From the NCBI GenBank assembly GCA_021292165.1, contig CM037877.1:162227580-162291579 (forward strand): DNA of 64,000 nucleotides, read 5' to 3'. The position numbers and the translations under genes were made by a program. The notes under the pieces were generated by a model. That model searched no databases. It was not told the DNA's origin and saw only the letters and a program-made list of their open reading frames with translations. Source of the DNA: Shinisaurus crocodilurus (lineage: Eukaryota; Chordata; Lepidosauria; Squamata; Shinisauridae). This document shows, piece after piece, positions 21,365 to 31,803 of the stretch; position 1 is the first letter of the stretch; each line of letters opens with the position of its first letter.

Positions 21365-23221
21365 GGTTGGGAGAGACGAGACGTTCCGTCAGGTATTGTG
21401 GTCCTAAGCTGTGTAGGGCTTTATAGGTTAGAACCAGCACCTTGAATTCGGCTCGGAAGCATATTGGCAGCCAGTGCAAATGGGCCAGAACCGGTTTAAT
21501 GTGCTCGGACCTTCCGGTCCCTGCAATAAGCCTGGCTGCCGCATTTTGCACAAGCTGCAGCTTCCAAACAGTCTTCAAAGGCAGCCCCACGTAGAGTCCA
21601 TTGCAGTAGTCTAGTTTAGAGATCACCAGAGCATAGATTACTGAGACCAGGCTATCCCTGTCCAGATAGGGGCATAGCTGGGCCACCAGCCAGAGCTGGT
21701 AGAAGGCACTCCTTGCCACTGAGGCCACTTGAGCCTCAAGTGACAAAGATGGCTCCAGGAGCACCCCCAAGCTACGAACCTTCTCCTTCAAGGGGAGTGC
21801 AACCCCATCCAGAACAGGTTGAACACCCTCCATCCGGTCAAAGGAACCACCCACTAACAGCATCTCAGTCTTGTCTGGATTGAGCCTCAGTTTGTTAGCC
21901 CTCATCCAGTCCATTGTCACAGCCAGGCACCAGTTCAGCACATCCACAGCCTCACCTGCTGAAGATGAAAAGGAGAAATAGAGCTGTGTGTCATCAGCAT
22001 ACTGAGGGCAACGCACTCCAAAACTCTGGATGACCCCACTCAGTGGTTTCATGTAGATGTTAAATAGCATGGGGGATAAGACCGACCCCTGAGGAACCCC
22101 GTACTGGAGAGTCCATGGGGCCAAGCAACATCCCCCAAGCACCATCCTCTGGAGCTGGCCATTCAAGTAGGAGCGGAACCACTGCAATGCAGTGCCCCCC
22201 ACCCCCAACTCAGACAGCCGCTCCAGAAGGATACCATGGTTGATGGTATCGAAAGCAGCCGAGAGATCCAGCAGTATCAACAGGGTCGCACTCCCCCTGT
22301 CTCTCTCCCGACATAGGTCATCATACAGGGCGACCAAAGCTGTTTCTGTGCCAAAACCAGGACAACCCCGACTGAAATGGATCCAGATAATCAGTCTCAT
22401 CCAAGAGCGCCTGGAGCTGGTTGGCCACCACCCGCTCAAGGACCTTGCCCAGGAAAGGAACATTCACCACCGGCCTAAAGTTGTTGAGATATTCCGGGTC
22501 CAGAGAGGGTTTCTTCAGGAGTGGTCTCACCACCGCCTGTTTCAGGTGGCATGGGACCACTCCCTCTCGCAAGGAGGCATTTATCACCTCTGGCCCAGCC
22601 GGCCGTTCCCTCCCTGCTAGTTTTTATAAGCCAAGAGGGGCAAGGATCCAGAACAGACGTGGTTGCACAAACCCGTCCAAGCACCTTGTCAACATCCTCG
22701 AGCTGTACCAACTGAAACTCATCCAAAATAACTAGACCAGGCTGTGCTCTGGGTACCTCTCCTGATTCTACTGCTATAACATTGGAGTCTAAGTCCCTGC
22801 GGATGCAAGAGATTTTTTCCTGGAAGTGCCTAGCGAATATATTGCAGCGGGCATCAGATGGGCCGATGATGTCCCTGGGGCCAGCGTACAACAGGCCCCG
22901 GGTGACCCTAAAGAGCTCCGCTGGGTGGCAAAGAGATGATTGGATAAAGGCAGTGAGGTGTTGTCTCTTTGCCACCCTCGCTGCCTCTAGGTATACCTGG
23001 CTATAGGCATGTACCAGGGCTTGATTGCATCCACTAGGAGTTTTCTTCCACCTGCACTCAAGCTGTCTCCTGTTTTGCTTCATTACTCTCAGCTCTGGGG
23101 TATACCACAGAGTCGTACGAGCTCTACTACAGAGTGGGAGCTCAGGAGTGATCATGTCAAACGCCCGGGTCATCTCTCTATTCCAGAGATCAACCAGGGA
23201 TTCGACAGGACCGCCAGCCAT
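21365..23221 (-). pseudogene. L2 LINE reverse transcriptase, frameshifted
   Basis: Segments 23221-22475, 22587-22321 and 22463-21365 in different frames cover the linker and the reverse transcriptase. Visible blocks: LILLDLSAAFDTINHGIL, QYGVPQGSVLSPMLFNIYM and the catalytic CPQYADDTQLYF (YADD). The C-terminal part has LAHLHWLPICFRAEFKVLVL, typical of L2 and CR1 types. At least two frameshifts remove activity. The terminal part lies beyond the hAT insertion. Confidence 0.88.
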
Positions 23222-23267
23222 ATCAGCCAGAAACCCCCCAAGGCCCTTTGGAAACCATCCGGATTCA

Positions 23268-24185
23268 TCAGCCTCCGGGGGCGGACCATCTTAAAATAGG
23301 TCCCCCACCCTTGCAGAGGGGGAAAGCTGCCGTTAGCCTAAATCTCAGCAGGTAGTGATCTGACCATGACAAGGGGACCGATTCAAAGTCCCCCACCTTC
23401 AGATCACCATCTCCATGCTCGGCTGAAAAAACCAGGTCTAGAGTGTGCCCTGCTACATGTGTTGGGCCGATGACATGTTGGGACAGTCCTATGGTTGTCA
23501 TGGAGTCCATGAATTCCTGAGCCACACCAGACAAGGTGCCCTCAGCATGGATGTTAACATCCCCCAGGACCAAAAGCCTGGAGAACCTCAGCATCGCCAG
23601 TGAGACCACCTCCGTCAGCTCAGCCAGGGAGTCTGTTGAGCAGTGGGGTGGGCGGTACACCAACAGAATCCCTAATCTGTCCCGCTGGCCCAACAAAAGG
23701 TGCAAACACTCCAGACCAGTAGCCAGACAGACAGGGAGCCTGGAGAGAGAGATAGAATTCCTATAGACCACGGCAACCCCCCCTCCCCGGCCCTCAGCTC
23801 TACCCTGATGCTGCACCAAGTACCCCGGTGGGCAAAGCTGGGAGAGACTAACTCCTCCCTGTTCTCCCACCCAGGTCTCGATAATGCATGCCAGATCGGC
23901 CGCCTCATCCACTATTAAATCGTGGATGAGGGAGGTTTTATTTTGCACCAATCTGGCATTTAGAAGCAGCATCCAGAGACCTGAGGGCAGGCTGATAAGG
24001 CAACCACCAAACCTGCGGGTGCGAGGAGGACCGGAACAAGGCACAGCCATTAAGTGTCTGGGCTGTGTTCCCCTTACCTGGCTAGTCCTCCTCCCAATGC
24101 CATATCTCCCTCTACCCATCACTACATTAATTGGGCCCCCCACAGAACCCCCCACTTGGCCCCATGACTCCCCTCCAAGGCACAT
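23268..24185 (-). pseudogene. L2 LINE endonuclease domain, open frame
   Basis: An open frame of 305 codons. Motifs of the LINE APE-type endonuclease are visible: LLLNARLVQNKTSLIHDLI (Asn near the catalytic centre), LACIIETWV (catalytic Glu), LLVLGDVNIHAEG and, near the end, SWSDHYLLRFRL (catalytic Asp-His pair). It is separated from the reverse transcriptase part by frame breaks near 23250. Confidence 0.85.
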
Positions 24186-24359
24186 GTTCAGGCCCTAGAC
24201 AGGGAAAAACAATTCCACCACCACCAAGGGCACCGAGCAACAAGTAGCAGTGTTAGGGGGGTGGCCCTTGCCCTTGTGGCACCCCCAAAGTCACAAATGC
24301 CCCCTCCCATCAGGAGATATTTGGGCCTTCAGGCTTCAACCTAACTCAAGCCTGTAGTC

Positions 24360-24405
24360 CAACAAGATCTGGAGGGTCATAGGTTCCCCACACTTGATCT
24401 AGCTC
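24360..24405. repeat. hAT-type MITE half
   Basis: TGTAGTCCAACAAGATCTGG then AGGGTCATAGGTTCCCCAC is the right half of the common foldback MITE family. No left half is adjacent. Confidence 0.45.
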
Positions 24406-24429
24406 ATTGTTGCCTACACACTGACTGGC

Positions 24430-24548
24430 AGTGGCTCTCCAGGGGTTTACACAGGAGTCTTTCCCAGTCTCACCTGGAGATACCAGGGATGAAACCCAGG
24501 ACCTTTTGCACGCAAGATGGGTGCTCTGCCATTGAGCAATGGCCCCCT
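24430..24548 (-). repeat. tRNA-derived SINE head and body, minus strand
   Basis: Read on the minus strand it starts GGGGCCATTGCTCAATGGC, then CAGAGCACCC, and has a B box GGTTTCATCCC after a GCAAAAGGTCCT stretch. This looks like a tRNA head of the Ala/Cys type followed by a SINE body (CCTGGAGAGCCACTGCCAG). It is a SINE, not a working tRNA gene. Related copies: 30880-31055 and 8508-8635. Confidence 0.7.
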
Positions 24549-24948
24549 CCCCTCTGATAAAGAAGCCATGGTGTAGTGGAGTGGGAACACTGGGTCCCAG
24601 AACTCTGGCACTTTTTTCAGCTGATCCTAATAAATTAGCTAGTATGCTATGGACTGATTTTCTTTGTGGGTATCTATCTATAATGGATCAACACAGCTGC
24701 CTGCATTTTGGGTTGTCCTTGGGGTATGGTCATTGGGGCTGTAATGATGAGCGCCTGCACTTCAAAATTTAGTACTGAACTACCATTAAGTAGTACTGTA
24801 CTAATAAGGAGGAAGTTATCACTGGCTACACACACAGCGCCTTTCCCTTGCCACTCTGTAACCCCACAGCTAGGCCTAAACACAGCCAGAGTGGATCATG
24901 GAGACAATGGCCTAAAGACCATGGTGGGGACTGATGGTTATCTGCAAT

Positions 24949-25905
24949 GACTGGGTTCAGGCAACATGATAACCCACACTCAGGGGTTGACTATGGGTTG
25001 AGTGTGGGTTGTTGCTGAAACGTGGGTTATCGTGTTGTCTGAACACAGCTGTGCTAACAAGCCATGGTTTGTTAACCACAAACAACCCCTGAAGAGAACC
25101 CATGGTTGTTATTGGGTGTGGTTTCACCATGGTTTCTTATCTCAGCTGGGTTCAGACGACAACCCACGTGATATGTATCACTTCACCAGCTGTAGCACAC
25201 TGTTTACACATGGAAAGAATAGAATGGCTGTAAGCAAGTTTGTTATGTCTTTCTGGGTTCTCGTGTTTTTTGCATGGGAAGCCTAGACCGTGGGAGCATT
25301 ATGAGCTAGTCACATGGTTTGTATGTTCTGATGACGTGCTGACTTGTTTTCTGTCTGAAGCCATCTTAGAGAGAGGCAGGACTGCTTTCTCTCTTCTTCT
25401 TTGTTCTTCTTGCTGGACTTTGTCACTGCAACAATGTAACTTCTTTGCTGAGGTGGAGTGAAGCTCAACTTACTCCACTGGATGTAATGCTTGCTATGCA
25501 TTTATACTCTGCACATGGACTGTAACTAGGAAATGTATACTCTGTAGAACTTTACTTGCTAAGTGAATAAACAGGTAGAATTAGACCTGTGGTGTTACAG
25601 AGTGTTTCCTGACTCCATGGATTAATCTGCAAACGGGGAAGCTGGAAGCAAGTTGGATTACAGGCAGGCTGGGCTGGCATCTTCACAACACGCTGCACGC
25701 TGCGTAAAGGGGGGAGCTGAGATCTGGAAGATCTGTGTGTGGAATAACAGGCCTCTGCTAGCACACAGACAGGATTTTAAATCTCCCATGCGCACACGCA
25801 CTCTGCTGCTCACGTACACACGCACCAACAGGTTCAACGGCAACCCACGGTTCAACGACAACCCTTACTCAGCCCTGAGTGTGGGCTATCATTTTGTCTG
25901 AACCT
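24949..25905. repeat. repeat block with CTGGGTTCAG / CTGAACC ends
   Basis: 24949-25047 is a small inverted-repeat element (CTGGGTTCAGGCAACATGAT ... GTTGTCTGAACAC). 25146-25905 is bounded by CTGGGTTCAGACGACA and TTTTGTCTGAACCTAG and holds AATAAACAGGTAGAATTAGA and other LTR-like features. I could not find target duplications or any coding region and do not assign a class. Confidence 0.45.
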
Positions 25906-26023
25906 AGTCAGTGTATTAATCGAGAAGGAAAGAGCACTCAGTGGCTTGCAGAGGGATCTGATAGGGGTTTGTACTGGAAAGTGACTCCCACTGGCTTCAA
26001 TAGGGCTAACTAACTCCTTACTA

Positions 26024-26147
26024 CAGCCTTCTCCAACCTAGTGCCCTCCAGATATGTGGGACCACAACTCCCAGCATCCCCAGCCAGCTGGATGGTTGGG
26101 GATGCTGGGAGTTGTAGTCCGACACATCCAGAGGTTGAGAACGGCTG
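26024..26147. mobile_element. hAT-type foldback MITE
   Basis: Inverted blocks CAACTCCCAGCATCCCCAGC and GGGGATGCTGGGAGTTGTAG with degenerate outer ends CAGCCTTCTCCAACCT and AGGTTGAGAACGGCTG. No target duplication. It lies directly left of the SNED1-like segment. Confidence 0.7.
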
Positions 26148-26159
26148 TGCTAGCGACAA

Positions 26160-26705
26160 GCGTGTCTTAGCTTTGCCTGCAGTCCGATGTGCCCGGAGCT
26201 CGCCTGCTTGTCCGGCCTGCCTGCCACACACTGCACCTCCTCCTTAGTGCGAGCTGCACGGCTTCGCTCTCCCCATCCAGTCTTCTTAGCACTTTAAGAA
26301 AAGGCTGATCCTCCTAAGCCCGCCCCTAACCTCCACGGCCCGCCTCCTTCAGGTCCTGTCCTAATTGGCTGACCAGGGCATGAATATGTATGCCCTGACC
26401 TGTGTGAATGAGCCGCTGTCCTCTCCCTCACCGCCATGCAGAGAGGCTCAGTGTGCATGTGGGTCTCCTCTCAGCTGCCTCCGCCATCGCCACCACCGGC
26501 AAACCCCCGTCTCGCGTCCCGGCGTGATCCTGTCGCAGAGCGTGCAGGGTGTCTGTGTCTCTTTGGTGCCTGCCCAGGTCTTCATGCTCCCACCTGGCGC
26601 GCTGCTGCCCAGTCTGGCCCGTCTCCACGCTGCCTCTTGCCACCCACCTGTGTGTCAGCTCCGCCGTCTCGCCTGCTTGCCCGGGGTTCGGCGCCCGCCA
26701 GAGAA
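26160..26705 (+). promoter_or_regulatory. CpG-rich promoter-like DNA upstream of SNED1-like ORF
   Basis: A GC- and CpG-rich stretch unlike the surrounding AT-rich DNA. It has CCCGCCCC and CCGCCTCC (Sp1-like), an inverted CCAAT box (CTAATTGGCTGACC, about 26361-26374), and a GGGCAT...ATGCCC inverted pair beyond it. It reads like a housekeeping-type promoter plus 5' untranslated sequence of the ORF that follows. Inferred; no transcription evidence. Confidence 0.45.
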
Positions 26706-26915
26706 ATGCAGGGCCTGTCTGGCTGGAGGGTGCTGCTGGCGCTCGGCAGCTGGCTCCGGCTGTGGGTGAAGGGCGCTGTGCCCCTGCCTGATTTCTACCC
26801 CTTCAGGCTTGCGCAGGGGAATGCAGCTACCCCACAGCAAGACAACAACAGCTCCGGGCTCTGGCCCATCGCCGTGAAGTTCCCTTTCTTCGGTGTGGCT
26901 CACACGGCGCTCTAG
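26706..26915 (+). pseudogene. SNED1-like first coding exon fragment
   Basis: Open frame of 69 codons. Residues 1-25 look like a signal peptide (hydrophobic VLLALGSWLRLW). Residues 25-69 contain PLPDFYPFRLAQGN, AATPQQDNNSSGL and VKFPFFGVAHTAL, which resemble the N-terminus of SNED1, a secreted extracellular-matrix protein, at the start of its nidogen-like domain as I recall it. A TAG follows where the family continues with Leu-Tyr-Val; a TACGTCAG sequence just past the stop resembles the rest of that exon. No further exon is seen. Best read as a captured promoter and exon 1, not a working gene. A nidogen or tectorin relative is possible. Confidence 0.6.
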
Positions 26916-26999
26916 ACTACGTCAGTAGTCGCCCTGTCTAAGGGCTAAGGAGGGCATGGGAGCAGCTCCACATGGGGCTTGGCTCACCCCCACCCCCAC

Positions 27000-27192
27000 G
27001 CCCCCAAGGTTTCTTAACGCGGAGAGTCTTATGAGAAATAAAGTTCAGTTTTTTACAAAAAAATTAAAAACTATATATAGTTTACTAAAAATGGGACAAA
27101 ATTGACATTTATATTAAAAAGAAGAAGGGACAGTCAGGAAATATGAAAAAAACGGGATTGTCCCTTTTAAAACGGTACGTATGGTCAGCCTA
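27000..27192. repeat. end of a second element related to the outer hAT
   Basis: Ends in GGTACGTATGGTCAGCCTA at 27174-27192, similar to the outer right end (CATATGGTCACCTTA). The preceding AT-rich stretch has GGGACA and TGTCCC blocks. A possible left partner is CTAATTGGCTGACCA at 26361, with flanks GTCCTGTC and GTCCTGGC matching in seven of eight. Confidence 0.4.
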
Positions 27193-27725
27193 GTCCTGGC
27201 AAAGCAGCGAGGTGCGCCATGAAAACAGTGGAGCGAAAAGCTCGAGTAACCGAGAGAGTGTGGAGCTCTGACGGCCAGTGTCACGGTCCGAAGATGCCAG
27301 ATCACTGGTGCCTGTCTTGTGCTGCAGAGGGCCTTTTATAGTCCGAAGCTGACACCGAATTGGCGGATTTTGGCGGGCTCTGTGTGATGATGTCATCATC
27401 GAGTTCCCACAGTCAGGCTGTATGTACTGCACGGGAGTATTATCAAAGAGTCGCCGCGGCCACAATATAGTGAGAGTGTGTGTGCTGAATGCCGAGATCC
27501 AACGACGAGAACCGCCGTGTAAAATAAAACCAAAACTAGGATAAATTAATAAAATTGATTTAGGCTGGTTTATCAAGGATTGATTTGATGTACTCAATCT
27601 TTTGATAAATTAATAATATTTGATTTTGTAGTCCTAAACTGAACTGGTTACATCTCACAACTAACCAGGACAATGTCCCAAAAACCAGTACTGTACTGGT
27701 AAAGCCAGTACATATGGTCACCTTA
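27193..27725. other. right subterminal DNA of the outer element
   Basis: Moderately GC-rich with CpGs (27200-27510), then AT-rich. Short frames on the minus strand show no recognisable domain. It ends in an inverted GTACTGGCTTTACC-type hairpin next to the terminal repeat. Confidence 0.4.
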
Positions 27726-28166
27726 ATGTAGCTACACCTACCATAACTCTACAAATAAATCCTACAACAAGTCCTAATTATTAACATATTAACTGGCAGG
27801 CATAAGCTCTACTAAAGCTACAAAGCCCATCTGAAGTCTTATGCAAGAATAAGTATTGCAGTGTGCTTCTCTGTAATCTATACTAGTAGTTGTTTTTAAA
27901 AAACAGTGGAGAAGGTTACAGTAAGGAGTAAGGTTAGCACAGATTGTTGTAATAAAAATGGTGTGTGTTACAGTTTGTTATGATGTTTGTTAGAATGCAC
28001 TTCCGATCTAAAGCATTACAAAAAATCAATGAGAATGGTGTTAAATAAATTATACGGTATGGGATTTCCCTATTCAATACAGAAAAGCAGGTTATGCAAG
28101 GAACACGCTGAAACCACTTTGGAGATAGGGTCAAAGCTTCCTCAAAAGATCAGTTATGGAGGGAGG

Positions 28167-28168
<2 letters not shown>

Positions 28169-28226
<58 letters not shown>
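28169..28226 (+). repeat. GA microsatellite
   Basis: Perfect (GA)n of about 58 bases. Confidence 0.95.
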
Positions 28227-28229
<3 letters not shown>

Positions 28230-28329
28230 TGATTGTATAAAAAGCCTGCAATTTTAAACATTCCCTCCCCCCCAAAGTAGTGTGCTTGGCAAGAAGTTAG
28301 AAATGTGAAAATAGGTAGATACACTTACA

Positions 28330-28420
28330 GTACAATCTTATACATGTCTACTCAAAAGTGAGCTTCACTGACTTCAGTGGGGCTTACTCCCAGGTAACTT
28401 TGTATAGGATTGCAGCCTTA
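28330..28420. repeat. partial foldback repeat (CAATCCTAT / CCCATTG family)
   Basis: CAATCTTATACATGTCTACTC, CTTCAGTGGGGCTTACTC, then TAGGATTGCAGCC are inverted blocks of the same broad family as 17099-17230. Similar partial copies are at 17372-17444, 48390-48482 and 54013-54070. Confidence 0.5.
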
Positions 28421-28536
28421 GTAACCTGCTATTTGATTTATTTTGCTTAGCATTATTTAACATCATATATCTCCTTGATTTTCCTATCTTTGCCAGCTCC
28501 CCTGCGGGGGGCTGTCATAATTTGCTGTGTTGTCTG

Positions 28537-28715
28537 AACCTGGCCAGCAGGGTTTGTTCGAGGGTTAAACAACCGTCAAATAACCCTACAACAGACCATG
28601 GGTTGAGGGTTGTTTAACCCTCAAACAACTCCTGCATAAATAGGCAACCTGGCACCCATGAGCACCACATCTCATCATGGCTTAAATAAGCCACAGTGGG
28701 CTGTACTGAAACTAC
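28537..28715. repeat. AACAACCC-type dispersed repeat
   Basis: GTTGTCTGAACCTGG, GAGGGTTAAACAACC, CAACAGACCATGGG, GGCTTAAATAAGCCACAGTG. It is the same family as 14940-15150 and 36631-36984. Confidence 0.6.
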
Positions 28716-28778
28716 TAATTTTCATTAGGTAAACATGTAAGTCAGAAACATGTGCTTCCCCTTATTTAGAGTTGTGAA

Positions 28779-29019
28779 TTTATTATTTATTTATTTATTA
28801 CATTTATACCCCGCCTTTTTTCCTGCAAGGAACTCAAGGCGGCTTACATAATCCTCCTCCTCCTCTCCATTTGATCCTCACAACAACCCTGTGAGGTAGG
28901 TTAGGCTGAGAGTCAGTGACTGGCCCAAAGTCACCCAGTGAGTTTCATGGCCGAGCGGGGACTAGAACCCAGATCTCCCAAGTCCCAGTCCAACACTCTC
29001 ACCACTACGCCACACTGGC
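28779..29019 (-). repeat. tRNA-headed SINE, full length, minus strand
   Basis: Minus strand: GTGTGGCGTAGTGGTGAGAG (A-box region), GATCTGGGTTCTAGTCCCCG (B box), GGGTGACTTTGGGCCAGTC body, AAGCCGCCTTGAGTTCCTTG and a TAAATAAATA tail. The best-preserved copy in the window. Confidence 0.82.
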
Positions 29020-30090
29020 ATCATTGTTCATTTTGTTGTGTGTGTGTGCTGGAGGAGACAGACTATTTTTGATGTTTAACTGTTCAGAGTTATAGCAGGT
29101 CCTCTGTATGTGTATTGGCTCCTAGCCTTTGGGGCATGGGGTAGGGTGGTGGGCACTTATGTATCACCCCCCAAAAAGGAAATGCATCACTAGAAAAGAG
29201 GACACCATTTTGCACATGCTGATGCAAATGTAAAAATAATTACTATAATTTAAATAGAAATGCAGTAGATATCACCGCTGTGGGGAAGACTGTATCCAGG
29301 TGACCTGTGTGCCTGCGCACTCTCCTGTCCAGGTGCTAACTGTTGATTGGCAACTTCAAGGCCCATCAGTAGACTCTCCCTTCTCAGGATTAAAGCTTTA
29401 AACTGGGCTTGGACTGGGCAGCCCTTCAAACAGAGGATACCTTCAAATAGAGGGCTGCCCTCTGGCAACCAGGCTCTGCCCTGCCTGCAAATTTCGACAG
29501 TTTCCAGTTTGGCAAATCAAGAATACTTCAGATTTTCCAACCTTGTTTATTTGTTTGCATTTGTCTTATGGGTTGAAAGCTCATCTTGGGATAAACCTCA
29601 AGCTAATCACATAATTTAGAGTAGATTTAAGTTATAAATAAAAAAAAAAGATACACTTAGGGTACAAGCCCCTGAGCTTGGAGGCCCCGGAACTTGGAGG
29701 CTTATGAGCATCGAATGCTGAGTGGGAGGAGCGGCAGAGGCAGTCCCCGCCTCCCCTCCCCTCCTGCTCTGCATTTTAGCTAGACTGCTGTTTTCTGTTT
29801 TTTGAGGTGCTTTGGAGGGGAAGGGAAAGAGGCTGCAGTACCATCAGGATACATCGTATCCTGGTGGCCCCCCAGTATCCATCCTTCCCTGCCCCCAGAA
29901 TGCTTGCTTTATCCCCTCTGAGGTTGATTTCCTGACCTTGGAGAGGCAGCTGGCACAGTTCTTTCCATGCCAGCTGTGAGGGGGGCAAGGGGGATCGTGA
30001 TGGAAATTATAATATTGCCTGCTTAAATCAACGAGGTAATGTCACCACTAGAGTGGGAGGAAAGGGTTAACTGAACATTCCCCAGGGCGC
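29020..30090. other. intergenic, no gene recognised
   Basis: Mixed sequence without exon or bounded repeat signals that I can support. Confidence 0.4.
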
Positions 30091-30170
30091 ATTTATTTAT
30101 TTATTATATTTATACCCCACTTTTTCCCTGCAAGGAACCCAAGGCATGTTTTGTAACCCCTCCTCCCTAC
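30091..30170 (-). repeat. SINE/LINE 3' end fragment
   Basis: ATTTATTTATTTATTATATT, then ATACCCCACTTTTTCCCTGC and AAGGAACCCAAGGC: the 3' end shared with the SINE at 28779-29019. Confidence 0.65.
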
Positions 30171-30879
30171 TTCCGGCCTCTCTGTGGCCAGTTCTCTCTC
30201 CAACATGATGGACACATGGACTGAGCTGGCTTCCAGCCAGTGATCTCCAATGAAGCAGACTCTTAACACCAAAGACTCTAATCTGCCTATATGCATCCTG
30301 CAAGCATGAATAAACAGACTGTAAGTAAAACTAATAAATGTCTTTATTAGTTTTAAACCTTGTATGGACAATCCATTCCTTTAAAGAGCCTTTTAGCAGG
30401 TTTTAGCAACCCACGTGGTGATAACCAGTTTCAATAACCAGGTTGTGCATAAGGGGGAAAACTCTGCTTCATCCTAACTAGTATAGGACCGACTCCTTTC
30501 CATATCTTCTAACTGATTGGAGTGTGGATTCCCAGCTTCGAGGTTGGAGCTCTTAATCCTAAGTATCCTATGGCCCCCCAGATGATGTCTAGGGGGCATA
30601 GGATTGCACTCTTAAGGAGTCAAAATGTACCTACAGTCATATGCTTAAATGTTTGTATGCCCAGCATCTGATTAGTGAGAGATTGGTTGATATGGTTGAA
30701 TAAACTAATAATAATTTATTAAATAACATTTAGTTGAAATAAATGTAAGTTTAAATAAAACAAAAAGGGGAGGTTAATTCCTCTGTATTTTTCCAGATAC
30801 ATGAACATTGTTTTCTGTACCACAAAATACACATCCCTCTAAATATGCACACGATTTTCAAGATTCTTATATGTACATC

Positions 30880-31055
30880 TAAAGTTGCCTTATAACAAGT
30901 CAGACCATTGATCCATTTTGACCAATAATGTCTATTTTGACTGGCAGTGGCTGTCCCAGCAGTGGTCTTTTAACTGGGAAGCCAGAGACTGAAGTAGGAT
31001 CCTTTTGCTTACAGCACATGTGCTCTATCACTGAGCTATGGGCCTCCTCAGCAGT
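30880..31055 (-). repeat. tRNA-derived SINE, decayed, minus strand
   Basis: Contains AAGTTGCCTTATAACAAGTC, ACTGGCAGTGGCTGTCCCAG and reversed tRNA-like GCTCTATCACTGAGCTATGG. Same family as 24430-24548 but longer at the 3' side. Confidence 0.6.
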
Positions 31056-31803
31056 ATCTCAGTCAGCATGGTTGCCTTTCACAGTTCACTATGAATTATG
31101 TATTTTCAGCAAGAGGTAAAATGCCTCCTGTTCATGATGGGCTTCCAGGAGAGCAGTCCACTTTCTATTTATAGCCCCATGAAATAATAGCCAATGCAAT
31201 GACTAAGCATTTTCTACCATTTTTGCCTGTCATAAGCTCTGCTTAGCACTACATTAGATATCAAAATGATAGCATCACACAGTCATGAAATATTCACATA
31301 TACACACAATTATACCCTTTTAAACCGACCCTTCAGACCTATTTTTTTCACTCTTTCTCTACATGTACTGTATGAAGAGCCAACAGACTACAGCTAGAGA
31401 AACAATGTGCATGTGCTGCTAAAGAAAAGACTGCAATTGAGCCTGTAATTTGTTATAGCTGCAACCACCATGATTTTAAAAGAATATTAGAATTATTATT
31501 TTTTTTACTTCAGAAGGAAATGACCTCCACTCCCACATTCTGCTGGAACCTCCTCATGATCAATATCTTACCTGGCTAAGCCAGCACATTAAGCATACCT
31601 TAGAGATGTTCTGAGTTACAGTTTACACAAACAAGAAGTTCTTTTATTCTCCCTTTGATTGTGTCCTGGGGTGGGGTAGGGGCATGTTGAGGACCAGCTG
31701 CTTACATGTGGACAGCTACAGCCATTGGCCCATTTCTGGATTGCAGCTGCTTGAAAAAAAAGCACAATCACAACTGCAGAAATTGCTGCTGCTCACACTA
31801 AAG

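Larger units (their letters stand above)
20363..24345 (-). mobile_element. L2-clade LINE, near full length, interrupted
   Basis: A minus-strand non-LTR retrotransposon. From the 5' side it has an untranslated leader (about 24345-24190), an endonuclease region, a reverse transcriptase, a C-terminal domain, then a 3' end (TATTTAATTTCTATACTGCC on the plus strand) with a TTTA-type tail at 20363-20385. A GC-rich hAT element (20793-21364) splits the end of the coding part. After it, the reading continues in KLLTETRLAPTLLSFRRQV and stops. Several frameshifts make it inactive, but whole domains stay open. Confidence 0.85.
20331..27725. mobile_element. outer hAT-like composite element, 7.4 kb
   Basis: Left end TAAGGTGACCAT (20331-20342) is the exact reverse complement of the right end ATGGTCACCTTA (27714-27725). 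The flanks are a perfect 8-bp direct repeat ATGTAGCT at 20323-20330 and 27726-27733. A 12-bp inverted repeat with an 8-bp duplication is the hAT signature. Interior layout: an L2 LINE (with a nested GC-rich hAT), a tRNA-derived SINE, AACAACCC-type repeat DNA, a foldback MITE, a SNED1-like promoter and exon, then subterminal DNA with GTACTGGCTTTACC/GGTAAAGCCAGTAC. No hAT transposase was recognised, so the element is non-autonomous as it stands. Much of the length comes from later insertions. Confidence 0.8.

Noticed and set aside
24430..24548. tRNA gene candidate on the minus strand
   Set aside because: A and B boxes are visible but the acceptor stem is degraded and the sequence continues into a SINE body.
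25146..25905. Solo LTR of an endogenous retrovirus
   Set aside because: AATAAA and general layout are suggestive, but there is no clear TG...CA boundary, target duplication or primer-binding site, and the ends instead look like inverted repeats of a DNA element.
26436..26705. Upstream extension of the SNED1-like frame (90 further codons in frame)
   Set aside because: This part is promoter/5' UTR-like, rich in Pro/Arg/Cys with no homology; the ATG at 26706 is followed by a good signal peptide.
28169..28226. CRISPR-like or regulatory array
   Set aside because: It is a simple GA microsatellite; no array of spaced repeats exists anywhere in the window.
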